From Allium sativum (lineage: Eukaryota > Streptophyta > Magnoliopsida > Asparagales > Amaryllidaceae), in the NCBI GenBank assembly GCA_030737875.1, contig CM060923.1, positions 35,394,501 to 35,458,500 on the forward strand: a stretch of 64,000 bases of DNA. The letters are read 5' to 3'. The notes under the pieces were generated by a model, which saw only the letters and a list, made by a program, of their open reading frames with translations, was not told the DNA's origin and ran no database searches. A program made the position numbers and the translations under genes. Position 1 is the stretch's first letter; each line of letters opens with the position of its first letter. Positions 21,641 to 33,844 of the stretch are shown here, in pieces.

Positions 21641-24623
21641 ATATATATAGATTAGAATGAAGTTGAATTCATTTTAAAGAAGTTTAAAGGTTTATATATA
21701 TAAATATAATTAAAACGAACTCGCCGCAGCGCTGCAGTTCGTAAATTGGCGACTCGAACTTCAGTTGAGTATACAGAATTCAATTGAAGTCGGAATTCTG
21801 CGAAACAAGAAACGTCAGGACCGGTTTGATAATAGTTTTCTAATGAAAGAGAAAAATATGAATTTCGTCGTATAGATTTTGAGATATGTCAAAATCAAAT
21901 TTTCAGAAAAACAGCGCCAGAACTATTTAAAAACCATAACGGTTTATTTCATTTTATAAAAGGATTTTAAGCAAATAAAATCCGAAGTTTCTATTTAGAG
22001 AATTTCAGAGTTGAGTTGTAAAGTATATGTGAATTCAAGTTGTGAAAATGAATATGATTTTGAAACAGAAACCAGATTTTGGTTTATTGAATAGAATTAA
22101 CTAAATTGAATAGAAATTAGTTAATGAGCTTTCGAAGAGATATTAGGGTTCGAATAAGTAAATTCGATTTGAAAATTTATATTCGAAATTAAAAAGGGAA
22201 ACTAGAATTGGAATTCAATTTGGTTATGAACAAGTTAAAAATTTTGTTTGAACATGTTATGTTCAACAAAAAAGTGAAACAGGCAAAATGGCCGATTTAA
22301 AGAATAAATGGGCGAAACTGAATTCAAACGATTAGACGGTATTGAATTGAATTGAAAACAGGTAAACAGGTGTTAGACAGGTATGGGATGAGGTATATGA
22401 AGTTTGTAAACGTAATGCCCGACAAAAAGGTACATGTTTAAATTCATATATGGGTTTTATGCGCCGTATCGGCAAGCCGCTTGGCTTTTCCTTTTTCTTT
22501 TTGAGATTAGAAGATACCGGGAAGCTATTTGAAATTTCCCGATGCTCCCGATACAGGGGAGGTTATGGCGAAATTTTCCGGAAATTTAAGGAGTTAGAAT
22601 ATTTTTAAGATATTTTGATAATTAGAAATCACTGTATCGACGTATTGAATATTCGATAGTAAAGTGAATGGAAAAATCGAATGTTGTAAAAGAGATAGAG
22701 ATAAGTGATTGAAATTGTTTTCAATTGCAAATAAAGATATTTTCTAATATATAGAAAATAAAAGAAGTTGATATTTGGAAACGTTTTCCAAATGGCGTAA
22801 GAGGCCGAGTGATTATTGAAAATATTTGGTTAACAAATATTGATAAGGAAATGGAGAAGAGATTTAATTAATGAAATATTAATTAAAGAGCCCAGTGATT
22901 TGTTTGATATGTTTGGATGAACACTTGTTTTTATTCGATAGTTAAATCACAGACTATCGAAGTTTTTGACCATCGTTGTCAATATGGAGAGACCGGTTGG
23001 ATTATTATCCGAAGAACCACTCCGTATCGGCATAAGCGTTGCGAACCAAGTATGCTGAATATATTGAAGACGGAGTAAAGTGCAAGGGCTTTTCTATTAA
23101 ATAGAAATAGTGCCTTCGGTGTCGTTCAATCCCAGAACGAACGTAAATGGACGAATGTCTGACAGAGTATTTCCAATGATCAAATGGGTTGGTCTGTATG
23201 AATGTATATGGTTGCAACGGATTTATCCCTTAGCATAATATCCAGAATATTTGTGCAAACTCAACTAGTGATTAACGGATCTGACAATGTGGCATTCAAA
23301 GTGAATTGTGTTATCAAGGAATGGTAAGTATTCGTAGCCTCAGGCCTCAACAACCGGGAAAGGACAAAAATCGGGCAGGCAGCATGGCTATGTGGGTCGC
23401 ACCCATTAGGGTGTATAATCACCTATCTAGAGAAATTCTTTTTGTTCTAAATCTATCGATTCTGCCCATTCGGGAAACGGTGGTTTGAGTCCAACCGTTG
23501 GTGATATACATTCGATACACTCAAGCGAAATGAGTGGTCGGTCATGTGTGGGCCGGGTTGCAAGATGTTCTTGTTGAACCCAGGTGTATTCGCCTCTAGA
23601 GATGCACTGTCGGAAGGTGGTCCCATACCTTGTCATGTTGGAAATCCAATCTCCAATAAGCGCCATGCGGTTTTTGATTATATACTATATATGTGGAGCG
23701 TGAGATGCAAGCGTTCTGCTATTTGGTTATTTACTTGATGTAGACATTACTATAATATCACTGGATTTGATATCAAACTGTTTTGGGTTATAGTAAGGTA
23801 AAAACCGTCCGTGTTTATGTGTGGACTGGTCTTACTATTATCTTTTCTTTTGAAAGGATTTTTTTTAAAGTTAAACAAGTGGTTGGAGTTTACTCACACC
23901 AGTCCCATGACTGACCCAGAGTTTATTTTGTTTTGTTTTCCTAAACTCTTGGGTGCCCAAATTTGTACGGGCAGTCAAGTGTTTCAGGCTTTTACAGATA
24001 CACTTGGAGGAGCTTGAAGCAGGAGGCTTCAACGTTAGTTATTTAGAGTTACTTCCGCTGGATCATATGTTATGTGTACTCTGATGATGGTATGTATGTA
24101 TGTACAAAACAGATTTGTATTTCGAAGCTTATGTTATATAATATATTTTATTCGTTCCGCTGTGAGTTTGTGATCTTCGTTTTCTTCTATTCTAATATTT
24201 CTTTCTTTCTATTTCTCATCCTCTAACTTCTTTCTAATAATGAGTCGTATTTCTGTGTTATTTGGGTTGGACGTGTGGTGTTATTAGTCAACTCAGATAG
24301 CTCGGATTTGCGGGTCGTTACACGTTCTACGATCCGAAGATGTATCACGATCTGAACCCCCCTTTCGCGATCCGGGGACACATCACGATCCGAGCCTTAC
24401 TTAGCGATCTAGTTAATGAACGATCCGATGAACTTACCTAATAGACAATGCAACTTGACTCTGGTATATCAATGAACAGTTAGACTAGAGCCCTCGAGAC
24501 TCTCTGAACTGAATAACTTTTATGCTTTTCTTTATTGTATGCACAGGCACACACTTGCACTTACACACACGGGGGGACGGGTAATTATATTCTTATTTCT
24601 CATGTTTACTCGCCTAAACAGTA

Positions 24624-25343
24624 ATGTCGGATAACCGTTCCCCTTCAAGATCTGATACGGAGACGGATACCGAGGTGCATGAGCACCACAACCCTGAGGT
24701 TCTTCCAATTAATCCAGAGGGTGAGGATTCTGGATCTGAATATGAGGCAGAAACGGAATCGGATCCGTCTGAGAGTACCTCGCTTGATGAGGAGTCCGAA
24801 GTAGACGACCGAGCTCCCGACGAGATTCCTGGTGCAATAGAAATAGAGAAATTCACTGACTCTTTAGCTTCCAAACTTGATGACATAATGCTTAAGAGAA
24901 TTTGCTTGAGACACGGGATCCCCTGGGATGATGTGAGGACACCTGGTAGCGAAGATAGACCTCATTTGGCTCCGGAAGGTATATGACAGTTAGCCGACTC
25001 ATGTGCTGGGTAGGCGCTATTCCTCCGTTTCCTCCCATCGTCATTGAAACCTTAAAACGATTGGGTATTGCTCCGATGCAGCTACATCCCAACGCCTACG
25101 CAGCTCTATACACTCTATACATTGCATATGCGGAAATCCTGCAAACTGAGCTCACGTTTAAAGATTTGAAATTCTATTACCTTTTCAAGCATCGCTCTAC
25201 CGCAACCCCAAATTTTTCTTTCTTCGAATCGGTAGCGAATAGGAAGGTCTTATCTGACGATTACAGCAACATAGGGGATCCCAAGGCCGATTGGTTCTAC
25301 ATAAAGAGACAGGCTGGGTGTGCAAGAAGATCGCTTAAATCAA
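24624..25343 (+). pseudogene. Opposite-strand gene of H, exon 1 (PF04195-like protein)
   Basis: The ATG at 24624 follows an acceptor-like CTAAACAG. The first 90 residues are acidic and Ser-rich (SDTETDTEVHEHHNPE, SEYEAETESDPSESTSLDEE). A one-base frameshift near 24980 then moves into the frame reading AGAIPPFPPIVIETLKRL-like sequence and IAPMQLHPNAYAALYTLYIA. This resembles the 'putative gypsy type transposon' domain (Pfam PF04195) found in accessory genes of plant Tat-type elements; its function is unknown. The exon end at CAA|GTAAAT keeps phase with exon 2. It lies opposite in strand to gag-pol and has its own upstream TATA box. Confidence 0.65.
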
Positions 25344-25417
25344 GTAAATTTTAAACCTTTGAATGAATAACTTGTTTAAGAAATTGAAGCGCTAACATGC
25401 TTCTTTTCTCTATGCAG

Positions 25418-25972
25418 ATCACGCCTTTCCAAAGACGGAAGGCTCGGTGTACAATAATCGACTGTCCCTTCTTCTGAAAAGCAAATCCGACTTCCTAAAG
25501 ATCAAGAAATGTATTACTGACGAGAATCTTCACAAGCACCGCCTTCTGGATATAAGGTTTGGACTTGGTGCGGGTGACAAACCTTACAAATACGTGCCCC
25601 CGACCGAGGGAGAAGGAACGTCACAGGCAGCAGAAACAACTAAATTTCGTAAGAGTCCTTCGCCGATAATTATCCAGGACGACAAAGACCTAAATGTATA
25701 TAGAGGAGATGAGGCCCGTGCTGACGAGTCGAAGGAAATCCCAGTCTCTCCGGGGGGTTTCCCCTCAAGGGCCTCTCTACCGGTTGAACCTGCTGCTCCC
25801 GATGATTTAACAGAGGAGCAGTTATTTAAAGAACTGAGCAAGATTCCTTTACCTGATGATGTATATACACAGGAAGACTTCGAAGGGGAGCCATTTTTCC
25901 CTATTTCTGAGGAAACAACTGTTCCAGTTGGAGAACGAGAGACTACCCAGATGAGTCTGACTTCGGGCCCTG
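25418..25972 (+). pseudogene. Opposite-strand gene of H, exon 2
   Basis: Introns are predicted at 25344-25417 (74 bp, GTAAAT...TATGCAG) and 25973-26081 (109 bp, GTCTGT...TTTTGCAG). Both junctions preserve the reading frame, which supports a real spliced gene. The product here is basic at first (LLLKSKSDFLKIKKC), then Pro/Ser/acidic and low in complexity (EGEGTSQAAETTKF, PDDLTEEQLFKELSKIPLPD). No enzymatic motif is seen. Confidence 0.6.
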
Positions 25973-26081
25973 GTCTGTTAGGGGGAATTATATGGGATGC
26001 ACAAATCACATGCACTGTCTGACCCCACACTTTTATACCAACAATATTCAAGGTTTTAATATGTACTTGTTTCTTTTGCAG

Positions 26082-27950
26082 GAAAGATGTCTCGCAAACG
26101 ATCTTATTCCTATCGCTCTCTTCGTGAAGGCACACCTAGTCTTCATCCAAATCCTGAGCGTGCTCGTAGCAGCAGCCGAGGGGGAGACAGCCATTGGTCC
26201 CGGGATTCTCACAAGCCTACTTCTTCACAGTCCAGATCTCCGTCAAAACAAACCTCTGGAAAGCCTCCCAGTCATCCGGTGCCACCTACAGGAGGAAAAC
26301 AACTTCCCAAAGACTTAACCCCTCTGAAGAGTGCACCATCTCACAGCAGATCATCCAAAAAGCACCACGAGCCTAAGGATAAAAGCAAGGATCCAAACAA
26401 GGATTTTGAGAAGGAGAAAACTGACATTGTCCCTTCTAGCCAACAAAGTTTGAGTGCCCCCGGGTCACGAGACTATATCCATGGCCCTGAGACTCAGGCC
26501 AAGCTGGAAAAATTACGAGAACAATTCCCCGATATCTTCTTCGAAAGGATGATGTTCGTTCCAACTTTGGAACCAGTCCCTAGGAATTGGGATACTGAAG
26601 TCATCGGACACGTTCGCCATGTAGCCAAGAAGTATGAGGCGATGAAGAAACATGCTATCAATCTTTTAGACGTCATCCGAACGCTTGAGATGGAAGCGCA
26701 TAGGTCCAAAGTGAAGATAGATAACAATGAAAGCGCCAGGGTAAAAATGGAGAAGGACTTAGAAGATGCACAATCTTTGCTTGCCTTGGCTCAACGAGAT
26801 GCTAAAAATTACAAAACAGAGCTGGAGGAGGCCAGGCAACGTTTTCATAATGAGCTCGATTCTAACAGCAAAGAGCGAGCGTCATTGAAGAAAGAGGTGG
26901 AAGATCTCAGGATGGCCAACACCGAACTGAAAACAGCACAGGATCATTTCGAGGTTGAAAAAGCGGCTTGGGAGAAAGAAAAGGCAAGCTTGAAAGATAG
27001 TTTAGCTCTGGCCGAAAAAGAGAGGGCGATTCTGAATGATCAACTCGCGCGTGCAGAGAAGCGCGCGATCCTGGCTGAAAATAATGTAGAAAGTGCCATT
27101 GAAATGGCCACTGTTTCTAATGAAAAGCTCCTTGAGAGAGAAAGATATTGAAGGATTTGAGGAAATGCTGTTTGACTTCCTTGGCCAGGTCATCAAGACC
27201 CGCAACATCTCCTGGATCCCGGACTACCATGTCACTTTAGCCAACATATGGGATGCAATTGTCCAAAGCGAGAAACAGCGATTAGGGGTCGATGAAATTG
27301 ATGAGGATGAGTTGATGCGGACTATTCTTAGGGATAACGAACCTGAAGATCTACAGAAAGGCAAACGCCTACTCCAAGAAGAGATTGATAAAGAGAAAAC
27401 TCAGGCCAAGGGCAAAGATAAAATAGAAGAAGGCTCGAGCTCAGCTGCAGAGCCTAAGGCCTCCGAAATTGAGGAATACAATCCCGACGATCCATTGATT
27501 CCTCCGGGTCCAACTCCTCCAGCTGTCGGAGGTTCTGCTGCTAGTTTGGATGGAGGATCGGCGGAAGGTATCCCTATATTTTCTCCGCAATTTGTCAAAG
27601 CCATTGTCACTTGTCGTCGTCTTGTCGGACAATTAACTGAACAAACCGCATTCTCTCCCAAAATAACATTTGTTTCTCATGATACAGGTGGCGTTCCAGT
27701 TGATAAGGATGCTGAGAAGAAGACAGAGGCAGAGAAGGTTGACATCCCGCCAAGTGCTAATGCTGATGTCCCCCCAGATGCTAAACCCATCGAGGCTTTG
27801 AGAGACATGGACGGGCGCCACGATGACGATGAAGAGGAAGTCGCCATTACCAAAGAAAGCAGAGGCGATGATGAGGAAACCTTGGCTGAACAACAGGCCG
27901 AAGAGGGGAAGCAGTTGCTTCTTATGAAAGGGGGACAAGATCCAGTGTAA
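26082..27950 (+). pseudogene. Opposite-strand gene of H, exon 3 with coiled coil
   Basis: The exon starts Ser/Arg-rich (MSRKRSYSYRSLREG at 26087), passes a Lys-rich linker, and from about 26620 to 27130 forms a long heptad-rich coiled coil (MEKDLEDAQSLLALAQRDAK, EKAAWEKEKASLKDSLALAE). A frameshift in a GAGAGAGAAAG run near 27140 switches to the frame that continues with FEEMLFDFLGQVIKT and an acidic, Pro-rich tail. The TAA at 27948-27950 is created by the first bases of inserted element B; without B the frame runs on from 38334 to 38518. The architecture suggests a structural or regulatory protein rather than an enzyme. Confidence 0.6.
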
Positions 27951-29442
27951 TGACCCGGATTTTTGACGACTTTGGTTATCGACATAAGCTCGATGTCGAT
28001 AACCAAAACATCGAAAAATCCCGGTAATTAATGAAAGAAATTAGAAGGTGAGAATAGATAAGATAGAGACTTAGAATAGAAGAAGAAGAAGAACACAACA
28101 TTAGAGTAACACGAACCTCACAGCGGAACGAATAACATATAATAGATAACATAACTTTGAAATATAACAGTTATGTATACAATAGCACTTATCAGAGTAC
28201 AACACTTACAACACAGCGGAAATAACTATAGCTATATGATCTTGAAGCCTCCTGCTCCAAACTCTCCAAGTATATCTGTAAAATCCTGACTACTTGACTG
28301 CCCGTAAAAAATTGGACACCCAAGAGTTTAGGGAAAACAACAAAGTAAACTCCGGGCCAGTCATGGGACTGGTGTGAGTAAAACAGTTTAAACAGGTATA
28401 TGAACAAGTAAACGATATCTCATAAGACCACACCGCAGAACGGAACGGGGTTTTTCCCTTATGAGAATCCAAAATATCTTTATATCAAAACCTTTTGATA
28501 TTACAATAATGTCTATTAACCACAATAAAATAATCATCTAGCAGAAACGCTTTCATCTCACGTTCTACATATATAGTATACAATCAAAAACCGCAAGCAC
28601 GTATTGGGTAATGGATTTCCAACTATGACAAGGTATGGAACCACCTTCCGATCAGTGTATTCTAGGAACGATACACTGGAGTTCAACAAGAACATCTTGT
28701 AACTCAGCCACACATGACCGACCACTCATTTTGCTTGAGTGTATCGAATGTACATCACCAACGGTTGGGATCAGCAAGCGTTCCCGTATATACATATATG
28801 GGACAGCATTGATAGATTAAAGAAGCAAATGAATATTCTCTAGATAGGTGATTATACACCCTACTTCGGTGCGACCAACTTAGCCATGATGCCTGCCCGA
28901 TTTCTGTCATTTACCGGATGTGAGGCTAGAAGCTACGCTTATCTTTTCACATACCACATCTTCATTCACTTAGAATGTCACATCGTCATACCCTCTAAAT
29001 CAAAAATTGATTTTCCCAAAAATACCACGGGTATAAAGCTAAGAGAAACGAATTCCTCCTCCACCAACGTAAATACGTTTGAAACGATCAACTTACGTGA
29101 TCTACCAGATATACTCTGTCAGACCTTCGTCCATACAAGTTGTCCTGGGACTGGAAAAACTGAAGACACTATTCAGTATATCCGTCTTAGGCACTGTTAT
29201 CTAAGACTTATACAATAGCCCTTGCACTTTACTCCGTCTCCAATTATCTTTGGCATATATGATTCGCAACGCTTATGCCAATACATAGTGGTTCTTTGGA
29301 TAATAATCCAACCGGTGTCTCCATATTAACAACGTTAAAATGGTCAAAAACTTCGATAGTCTGTGAGTTAACTATCAAAGAAAAACAAGTGTGCAAACAA
29401 CGATACTATTTCCAGATGGAAATTATATCGATCAATCATCCA

Positions 29443-29482
<40 letters not shown>

Positions 29483-32456
29483 CCTCATTTTCTATGTTTA
29501 GAAAATATACGTTATTAACACTGGAAAACATTTCCATGGCTTAATTATGTATCACTATTCTTCCACATCTATCAGACTCTAACTATAAACTTACAAGAGA
29601 ACAACTTCCTAAGTATAAACCCCGAAGGCCGGAACCAACATCAGATCGATACCCAGAAAACTATTCAACTTATTAATCTCTAGTCAGTTTCTAATTTCTG
29701 TTTAACTCCATTTTGATTTACTCTAATTGAATAACTCTATTTTTTTAACTCCTATTCGGATAACTAATATTGAATTTAACTCCATTCGCTTGACACTAGA
29801 TCGCAGCGATCACAATGGTTACGCCTGATTCCCTCAGGAAACATCCGACCGCCATAGGCTATCTACAGCCCTGCGAATTACGCTAGCAGTCGTGCTAAAT
29901 GGTAACTTATCCTGAATAACTATGTTTGACTAACTCTATTCAACTAACCATATTCGATTAACTCGACTTCGAATAACTAAATTCGATTAACTCTTTTATA
30001 ACTCGTCAAATTTTCTTTTTATAAATCCTATTTACCTTCCCAAATAAATATTCCTTTATTCTATTTATTTTGTAAATAAATATTTCATTTATACTTCTAT
30101 TTATTTCCTAAATAAATGTTCTCCTTTATAAAATCCTATGATTTTATAAATACTTTATTTTCAAAATATTTCCTTTTATAAAATCGATTGATTTTATAAA
30201 AATTCCTTTATTCTATTTACATCCCAGGGTCTTTTATGATATTTAAAATAGCAAACCACAATGATCGATATCATTTAAACACACATAATCGAACAGATTA
30301 TATATCACATCATATATTACAATATATAAATCACAGTAAAATAAATGTTGAGGAATCCAGTCGAATTCCTCCAACCTGTCTCCTTGCATCCACAGATGTT
30401 ACACAATATGATTATCATCACTTTCAGTTCAATATAAATTATTCTGATAGCAGAATCAATATATAAATATTTAACGGTTTATATATATATATATATAATT
30501 ACATATATATATATATAATTTTCACTAACTGACTTGCAGTTCAATCAATCAACCAACACACAACAATCAACAGATGATTAACAGTTCTAAAAATACATTA
30601 TAAAAATATAACTGTTCAGAGTTGGTGAGTATTACTCACTTTGGCGCGTTAACCGTTAAATAACGGTTTGCGTTATTTGATTCAGTCTGACAATTTATTT
30701 CGCCATAAATTGTAACTGTCTCCGATCCACTCCTGGTCAGTCTCATTGTGTTGCTCCCGTCCATACGATCCTAACGCAACTTACGGTTCGCGAATTCGAC
30801 CTCGTATGAAATAGATATCGCATTACGAAGTTTATACACATTATATAATTAAATAAAACATGGATTTTACTTTCATGGGCCTTAACCTTTTCACATGCCG
30901 GCCCATACCCTTTGATTTAAACCCGACCCGTACCAACACTTCTTCCCCAAATCATCAGAAGCGAGCTCCAGTATTTCGCTCCACCTATGACCGACGTTGA
31001 ACTTCCACCGCCCCTCCTTTATCACCCCATTTCAAAAACTGAAATCACCATTCAACTCCTCATTTCAATCTCCTCCTCACCCATGCCGAAACAATCCACT
31101 CGCACCATCCCCGACATTTCCGTCGTTCATCCCATTACGAGCCTGACGTGAGGACATCGACACATATGGTGTCGGAATTTCACCAAACTCTCAGGGATGC
31201 TGCTAAATCGAACCACGAACTCAAATCAATACTCGAAACAAGCTAAAACTCTGCGTAATTCATACGATGTCGAACCCTAATCCCACTGACTGATTTCGAG
31301 CATGACCAAAACTGCATCGCACGTAGTAAAACCAGCATTGAAATGATCGGCAACTGACAAGGGATCCATATACATAACATTTCTAATTTATAGATTTTTT
31401 TCTCGATTTCCTTTTGAAATATGAAGATCGAAAAAGAAGCTTTCCTGAAGGAAAGTGTTACGGCGGAAATAAGTGGGTTGACCACAACTGAATTTAGGTT
31501 TAGAAATTTGATTTTAGGGTATTTGTAGGCTTGATAAATATTTAGATATTTTCGTAGAGGGAATATTCCCGGTATATTCTGTTTTTTTATAAATTCGTTA
31601 TTTCCTTCTAAAAATCGATGTGATCACACACAGTATTCAAAAATCACCAAACTGAACATACTGCTAGAGTTTGACATCACGGTCCCAACAAAACTGGTTT
31701 CGTCGAATTCCGACTTCGTTTGCAAAAGTGGCTATTTTTAAAGCTCTGGATGACCCTTTTAAATATATAAATATATTTAAATATAATTAAATTAAATATT
31801 TAAAAATAAATATTATCGTATATATTCACAACAGAATATCATACAGCTCTAGAATATTCCTCTATGAATTTCTAGCTTGATATTTCCAATCTGGGTCAAC
31901 CTGATATTCGATTTATATTGAAATTCCTTTTTAAAATATAAATAATTCCTTTATAAATTATAAAGGAATTCCATAGCGACTTTTCTGAAATTTGATTTGG
32001 ATGTAAATCAAAATCTACCCGACGAAATCCCGATTTTTCTCTTCCACTAGAAAGATATACTCCACCAGCTCCAAACGTTTCTTGTTTCACAGAAATCCGA
32101 CTTAAAACGAATCCTGTACATTCAGTTGAAGTTCGAATCGCCAATTTTCGAACTGCAGCACCATTTCAAGCTCGATTTTAATTATATTATAATTATATGT
32201 TCAAACTGACGTCGATTGAATATATTCGTCAATATAATTCAACTCTAAGCTGAATTAAATCTTAGGGATGACCCAGTTCACAGAATATTGTGATTTCCAA
32301 TATTTTTGATTATTTCTGAATTAAATATATTATTTAATTATTTAATTAAATTAAATATTCACTATAATTTAATTAACGACCATTAAATCCTTTTATTCAC
32401 CATTTATATAATTAAAAAAATTAATTATAATACCTCTGCCAATGCGGGTCATTACA
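27946..32456 (-). repeat. B 3' LTR
   Basis: The LTR runs (plus strand) TGTAATGACCC...GGGTCATTACA. It holds a hairpin at 28318-28357, AC/AT microsatellites at 29441-29481 and 30479-30516, and simple arrays of TAACTC-type and TTTATAAAT-type motifs at about 29690-30200. The TATA box seen in the other copy reads TACAAATA here (about 31520). Confidence 0.93.
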
Positions 32457-33257
32457 TTCTTCCCCACTTAAAATAATTTCGTCCTCGAAATTGCTAAGTT
32501 AGAGGATGACCCTATCTATTGGAACTCCTAAGATTTGTTTACCCCTTATTTCTGATTTCAACTGAACCAATTAATATCGACTAAAATATTAATTCCTTCC
32601 GACTAACTAAAATTTTCAAAAATTCAGAAAATTTTCTAACATTCTAAATTTTCAGAAAATTTCACCAGCATCTCCTTTGTACCGGCATATACGTCAAATC
32701 ACAACTCTCCTCTCTAGGCCTTCTTCAACCAAAAAGAAATCAAACAGCCAAGCGGCTTGCCAATTCGGCTCATAAATTCCAAACTCATATAAAATATAAA
32801 CTTGTACCTTTTTGTTGGGCATATCATTATATCCCTACCATCTGTTATCAACTCGGCATATACAAATGCCATCCCAATCAACTCCAACCAAGTTATTCTT
32901 AACACAACCATTCGCTTATTCAAGCCGAATTAAATTTCAAATTTGAGTTTCAAATTCCAACTCTCAACTTATCATTTCAAATCCAAATCCAGATTATTCT
33001 CTAATCACTTCCAGTTTTTCTTAACCTATCATCTCAAGTTAAATTCTGGTTTATTATTTACTTTTACCATCCCATTCGAATTAACTTCACAAGTTAAATT
33101 TTAATTTCTAGAACTTAAATTCCTGGGTAAAATTCAAATCAATTTGAAATCATACTGCCAATTCAAAACCTTTGAATTTTCTAAACAACTTGTTTCCTCA
33201 AACAATTCAAATTAAAATCTTTGGTAGTAATCCACCACTTAGAACTCGAAAATCACA

Positions 33258-33284
33258 CCGATGATACTGCGCAGTCATCATCGG
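33258..33284 (-). other. Near-palindromic stem in the B interior
   Basis: On the minus strand the arms CCGATGAT and ATCATCGG enclose the self-complementary core ACTGCGCAGT, with one unpaired G after the left arm. C has the same layout at 63831-63855 with CTGATGAT/ATCATCAG arms and core GCTCGAGC. Confidence 0.6.
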
Positions 33285-33830
33285 AATTGTTTTCCAGCGA
33301 CCCAAGTGATTTCAATACTATATCATTTTCAATACCATTACTAAATACTTCCATTTTGAAAACATTTAAAAATCTCCCAGGAACTTAAAATTTCCTTATT
33401 TTAATTCCAAATCTGATTTAAATTCAAATTTTAATTCATCTTATTTCATATACTTTACTTATATGAATTCTGATTGGTTATATATAACCATTTCACATGT
33501 TATAATCTTACTCGATTACAATACAACCAACACATCCTATATATAATATTAATATATATTCGGGTAAAATTATTTCATTTACCCTCTTTCAAAACATACC
33601 GTGTCGACCCATCGTATTCGAGTGTTTATAAACTCCTACCGATACAGTGGATCAAACTGATCGACCAGAACTCATAAACAACTCAGCCAATGAATCTCCA
33701 CAATATAAAACCATTTTTATATCAAACACAAATACGCACTCGTATATATACACTCAAACTCAATCTAGGGTATTACTAACCCTATCTCTACCGAGTCACG
33801 CCACAGAGCCAAGGTAATTCACTTAACCTG

Positions 33831-33842
33831 GCTCTGATACCA
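33831..33842 (-). other. B primer-binding site
   Basis: The minus strand reads TGGTATCAGAGC, two bases from the 5' LTR end at 33845. It is identical to the Tekay-1 PBS (initiator-Met tRNA). Confidence 0.92.
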
Positions 33843-33844
33843 AC

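Larger units (their letters stand above)
18378..24322 (+). mobile_element. A: 5.9-kb solo LTR inserted in H
   Basis: The unit runs TGTAACGACCC...GGGTCGTTACA and is flanked by a perfect TSD CGTTC (18373-18377 and 24323-24327). No PBS, PPT or coding frame is visible inside, which fits a solo LTR left by LTR-LTR recombination. Landmarks shared with other Tekay-like LTRs here are a TATA box (18952), CTG|GTGAGT (19968), a CCAGAGT/ACTCTTGG hairpin (23914-23954) and ACTCTGATGATG (about 24077). One block (about 22200-22620) resembles the internal region of B rather than its LTR, so a deleted full element is the alternative. Confidence 0.8.
32457..33844 (-). other. B internal region, non-coding
   Basis: On the minus strand it starts after the PBS and ends at the PPT AAGTGGGGAAGAA (32457-32469). 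No long frame and no retroviral motif is present. It contains a 27-nt near-palindrome (33258-33284), and 32600-33000 resembles 22200-22620 in A. Conservation of structure with C suggests packaging or replication signals. Confidence 0.75.

Noticed and set aside
18378..24322. A as a full two-LTR element
   Set aside because: No duplicated ends, PBS or PPT inside; the perfect TSD around one TG...CA unit fits a solo LTR better.
24892..26135. Minus-strand frames over the opposite-strand gene of H
   Set aside because: Antisense shadows; the plus-strand frames have consistent splice junctions and protein-like composition.
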